DNA from: Achromobacter spanius
Lineage (GTDB): Bacteria > Pseudomonadota > Gammaproteobacteria > Burkholderiales > Burkholderiaceae_B
Reading direction: 5' to 3'
Length of the DNA: 64,000 bases
NCBI RefSeq assembly: GCF_002812705.1
Contig: NZ_CP025030.1
Coordinates: forward strand, 1,178,001 to 1,242,000
Positions 62,640-64,000 of the stretch are shown here, piece after piece. The translations under genes and the position numbers were made by a program. The notes beneath the pieces are model-generated. The model did no database searches. It was not told where the DNA came from and was given only the letters and a program-made list of their open reading frames with translations. Positions within the stretch are counted from its first letter, which is position 1, and the number at the start of each line of letters is the position of its first letter.

Positions 62640-64000
62640 CTAGCGCTTGTGCCATCCAAAGGAATTTCAAGCAGCAGGTAATCGGTGGCGTCTCGGTGCT
62701 CGATGCGCCATTCGACGTCGAGCATGTCTCGCACCTGCTCAAACGCCGACAGGCGATTGTCGAAACGCTTGTCGGCGTCGCCATCACCCAGCGTGGAGTG
62801 CGCCACGGTTTGCACGATCGCGAACAAGCTGCGCGTGCGGCGTTGCAGATCGGCGATCAGCACGCGGTGGCGCCGCTCGACCTTGATGATGTCGGTGATG
62901 TCGATGAACGTGACGACGACACCATCCACGCTGCTATCGGCGCCACTGTGCGGCACCATGCGCAGCAGATAGTGCTTTCCGTCCAGCGGGCTGGCGATGC
63001 GGCGTTCAACGGGCCGAAAGTCGGTATAGACCTGCTCGATATCGTTCGCAAACGCAGGCAGGTCGAAGCGGCTGGCCAAATCGGTAATGGGCCGGCCGCA
63101 GTCACCGGGCAGGATGTTGAACACATCGCTTATTGCAGGCGTGAAGCTGCGGATGATCAGGTTGCGGTCAAGGAACAACGTTGCGATGGCCGCCTTGTCG
63201 AACAGAACGTTCAGATCATTGTTGCAGCGGTCCAGCTCGTCGACCTTGCCGTGAAGTTCATCGTTGACCGTATGCAGCTCTTCGTTAAGCGAGACCAGTT
63301 CTTCCTTGGAGGCTTCCAGCTCTTCGTTGGCGGATTGCAGCTCTTCGTTGACCGACAGCAGCTCTTCATTGGACGCGCTCAATTCCTCCAGCGCGGCCTC
63401 GTATTCCTCAGCCATGGACTGCAAGCGTTCACGCGCTTGCAGCAGTTCGATTTCCACATGGCGGCCTGCGCCGTCTTGCGGTGCATTTTCTGGGGAATGG
63501 GCGCCGCCCTCGCTCTCCATGCCACGCTGAAAGAACAGGACCAGATATCGCGTTTCAGTGTCTCGCTGCCAGCACAAGGGCTCGACCTCGAGTGAGACCC
63601 GCTGCAAGCGTCCTTCGTCGTCTTCAAAGGCCACGCCCTCCCGTCGCGCGACCTTACCCGTCTCAGCCGCCTCGTGCAGCAAGGCGCGCAAATCCGGCCG
63701 CAGGCCCTTGCGAGCCAAGGCCAGTACTTGATGGCTGGGTACGCCCGCCTCGGCCTGCAGGAATTTTCCGGTGCCGTTCGAGTAATACAGCACGTCGCCA
63801 TTTCCGTTGATCACGACATGCGCGGGGGCATGCCGAGTCAGCACCTGGCGTTCGATCGCCGCGTGCAGCGTCGCGCCAACCGCATCACCTGGGCGGTGCG
63901 TGAAACTGGGCAGGCTGGCAGCCTGCAAGGGCCACGACGAGAACGCCAGGCGCGGCGCAACCGGTTGCCCGTTGCGCCGTTGAAAGATCCGGTGCTTGCG
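62609..64000 (-). CDS. C-terminal part of a CheB/CheR/PAS-like multidomain protein (5' end beyond window)
   Basis: 463 visible codons, open to the right edge, so the N-terminal methylesterase/methyltransferase part would lie outside the window; the first residues KHRIFQRR look like the end of a CheR-type domain. Then follow a PAS-like region, a long heptad coiled coil built on NEEL repeats (DNA about 63209-63403, with a visible 21-bp periodicity), and a second PAS domain. The end resembles the start of an HWE/HisKA_2 kinase (ADLQRRTRSLFAIVQ), but the phosphoacceptor histidine is arginine and no ATPase domain follows. It overlaps the response-regulator gene by 31 bp tail to tail. Confidence 0.8.
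   Translation of the reverse strand, partial: RKHRIFQRRNGQPVAPRLAFSSWPLQAASLPSFTHRPGDAVGATLHAAIERQVLTRHAPAHVVINGNGDVLYYSNGTGKFLQAEAGVPSHQVLALARKGLRPDLRALLHEAAETGKVARREGVAFEDDEGRLQRVSLEVEPLCWQRDTETRYLVLFFQRGMESEGGAHSPENAPQDGAGRHVEIELLQARERLQSMAEEYEAALEELSASNEELLSVNEELQSANEELEASKEELVSLNEELHTVNDELHGKVDELDRCNNDLNVLFDKAAIATLFLDRNLIIRSFTPAISDVFNILPGDCGRPITDLASRFDLPAFANDIEQVYTDFRPVERRIASPLDGKHYLLRMVPHSGADSSVDGVVVTFIDITDIIKVERRHRVLIADLQRRTRSLFAIVQTVAHSTLGDGDADKRFDNRLSAFEQVRDMLDVEWRIEHRDATDYLLLEIPLDGTSASQYGSESAPS

Overview
The window is GC-rich, densely coded bacterial chromosome with no rRNA, tRNA, CRISPR array, prophage or insertion sequence that I can see. The gene content points to a betaproteobacterium of the Alcaligenaceae (Achromobacter/Bordetella type): a tripartite tricarboxylate transporter (TctA/TctB), a two-gene DUF2868/DUF3482 GTPase unit, a LiuR-type leucine-catabolism cluster containing aceK, tandem YdgA-like (DUF945) proteins, and the argS-SPOR-dsbA order. 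This taxonomic call is inference from gene families.

Layout. 1-6.3 kb: class V aminotransferase, DMT-family exporter divergent from an AraC regulator, then the overlapping DUF2868 and DUF3482-GTPase genes. 6.3-12 kb: a Dpp/Opp-type peptide ABC importer (binding protein, two permeases, fused double ATPase) behind a clear sigma70 promoter and a long leader. 12-15.2 kb: two tandem DUF945 paralogues. 15.5-23.7 kb: housekeeping genes (rhlE-like helicase, LysE exporter, prfC, bfr, bfd, rpoN). 23.7-27.3 kb: leuA behind a possible leucine leader peptide, then an amidase. 27.6-33.7 kb: LacI regulator, phosphodiesterase and an Ugp-like ABC importer, with matching palindromic operators before the regulator and before the transporter. 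33.8-38 kb: two small proteins, argS, SPOR protein, dsbA. 38.1-43.2 kb: a binding protein translationally coupled to an alpha/beta hydrolase, metC-like lyase, nitroreductase, LysE exporter. 43.3-54.7 kb: the LiuR region. An MBL hydrolase and liuR diverge from a double LiuR-like box. A five-repeat zinc-ribbon protein gene sits between liuR and liuA. Then come liuA, aceK, a thiolase, liuB and liuD. 54.8-57.5 kb: glutaredoxin-like protein, PfpI/DJ-1 protein, degenerate ABC ATPase and a small unknown protein, set among repeats. 57.5-64 kb: tctBA divergent from a histidine kinase/NtrC-type regulator pair, and the C-terminal part of a CheB/CheR/PAS-like protein running off the right edge.

How it works together. 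The liu genes turn leucine-derived isovaleryl-CoA towards acetyl-CoA, and AceK can divert carbon to the glyoxylate shunt. The two identical 16-bp boxes 1.8 kb apart suggest that one regulator controls the MBL gene, itself and the catabolic operon. The LacI locus looks like a self-contained uptake-and-hydrolysis system for a phosphodiester such as a glycerophosphodiester. The most unusual items are the five-fold C-x3-H-x14-C-x2-C protein, the ABC ATPase without catalytic residues, the PAS protein with an apparently dead HWE-kinase remnant, the GTGAAC site cluster between tctB and its probable two-component system, and paired 66-bp palindromic repeats each abutting a tandem array.
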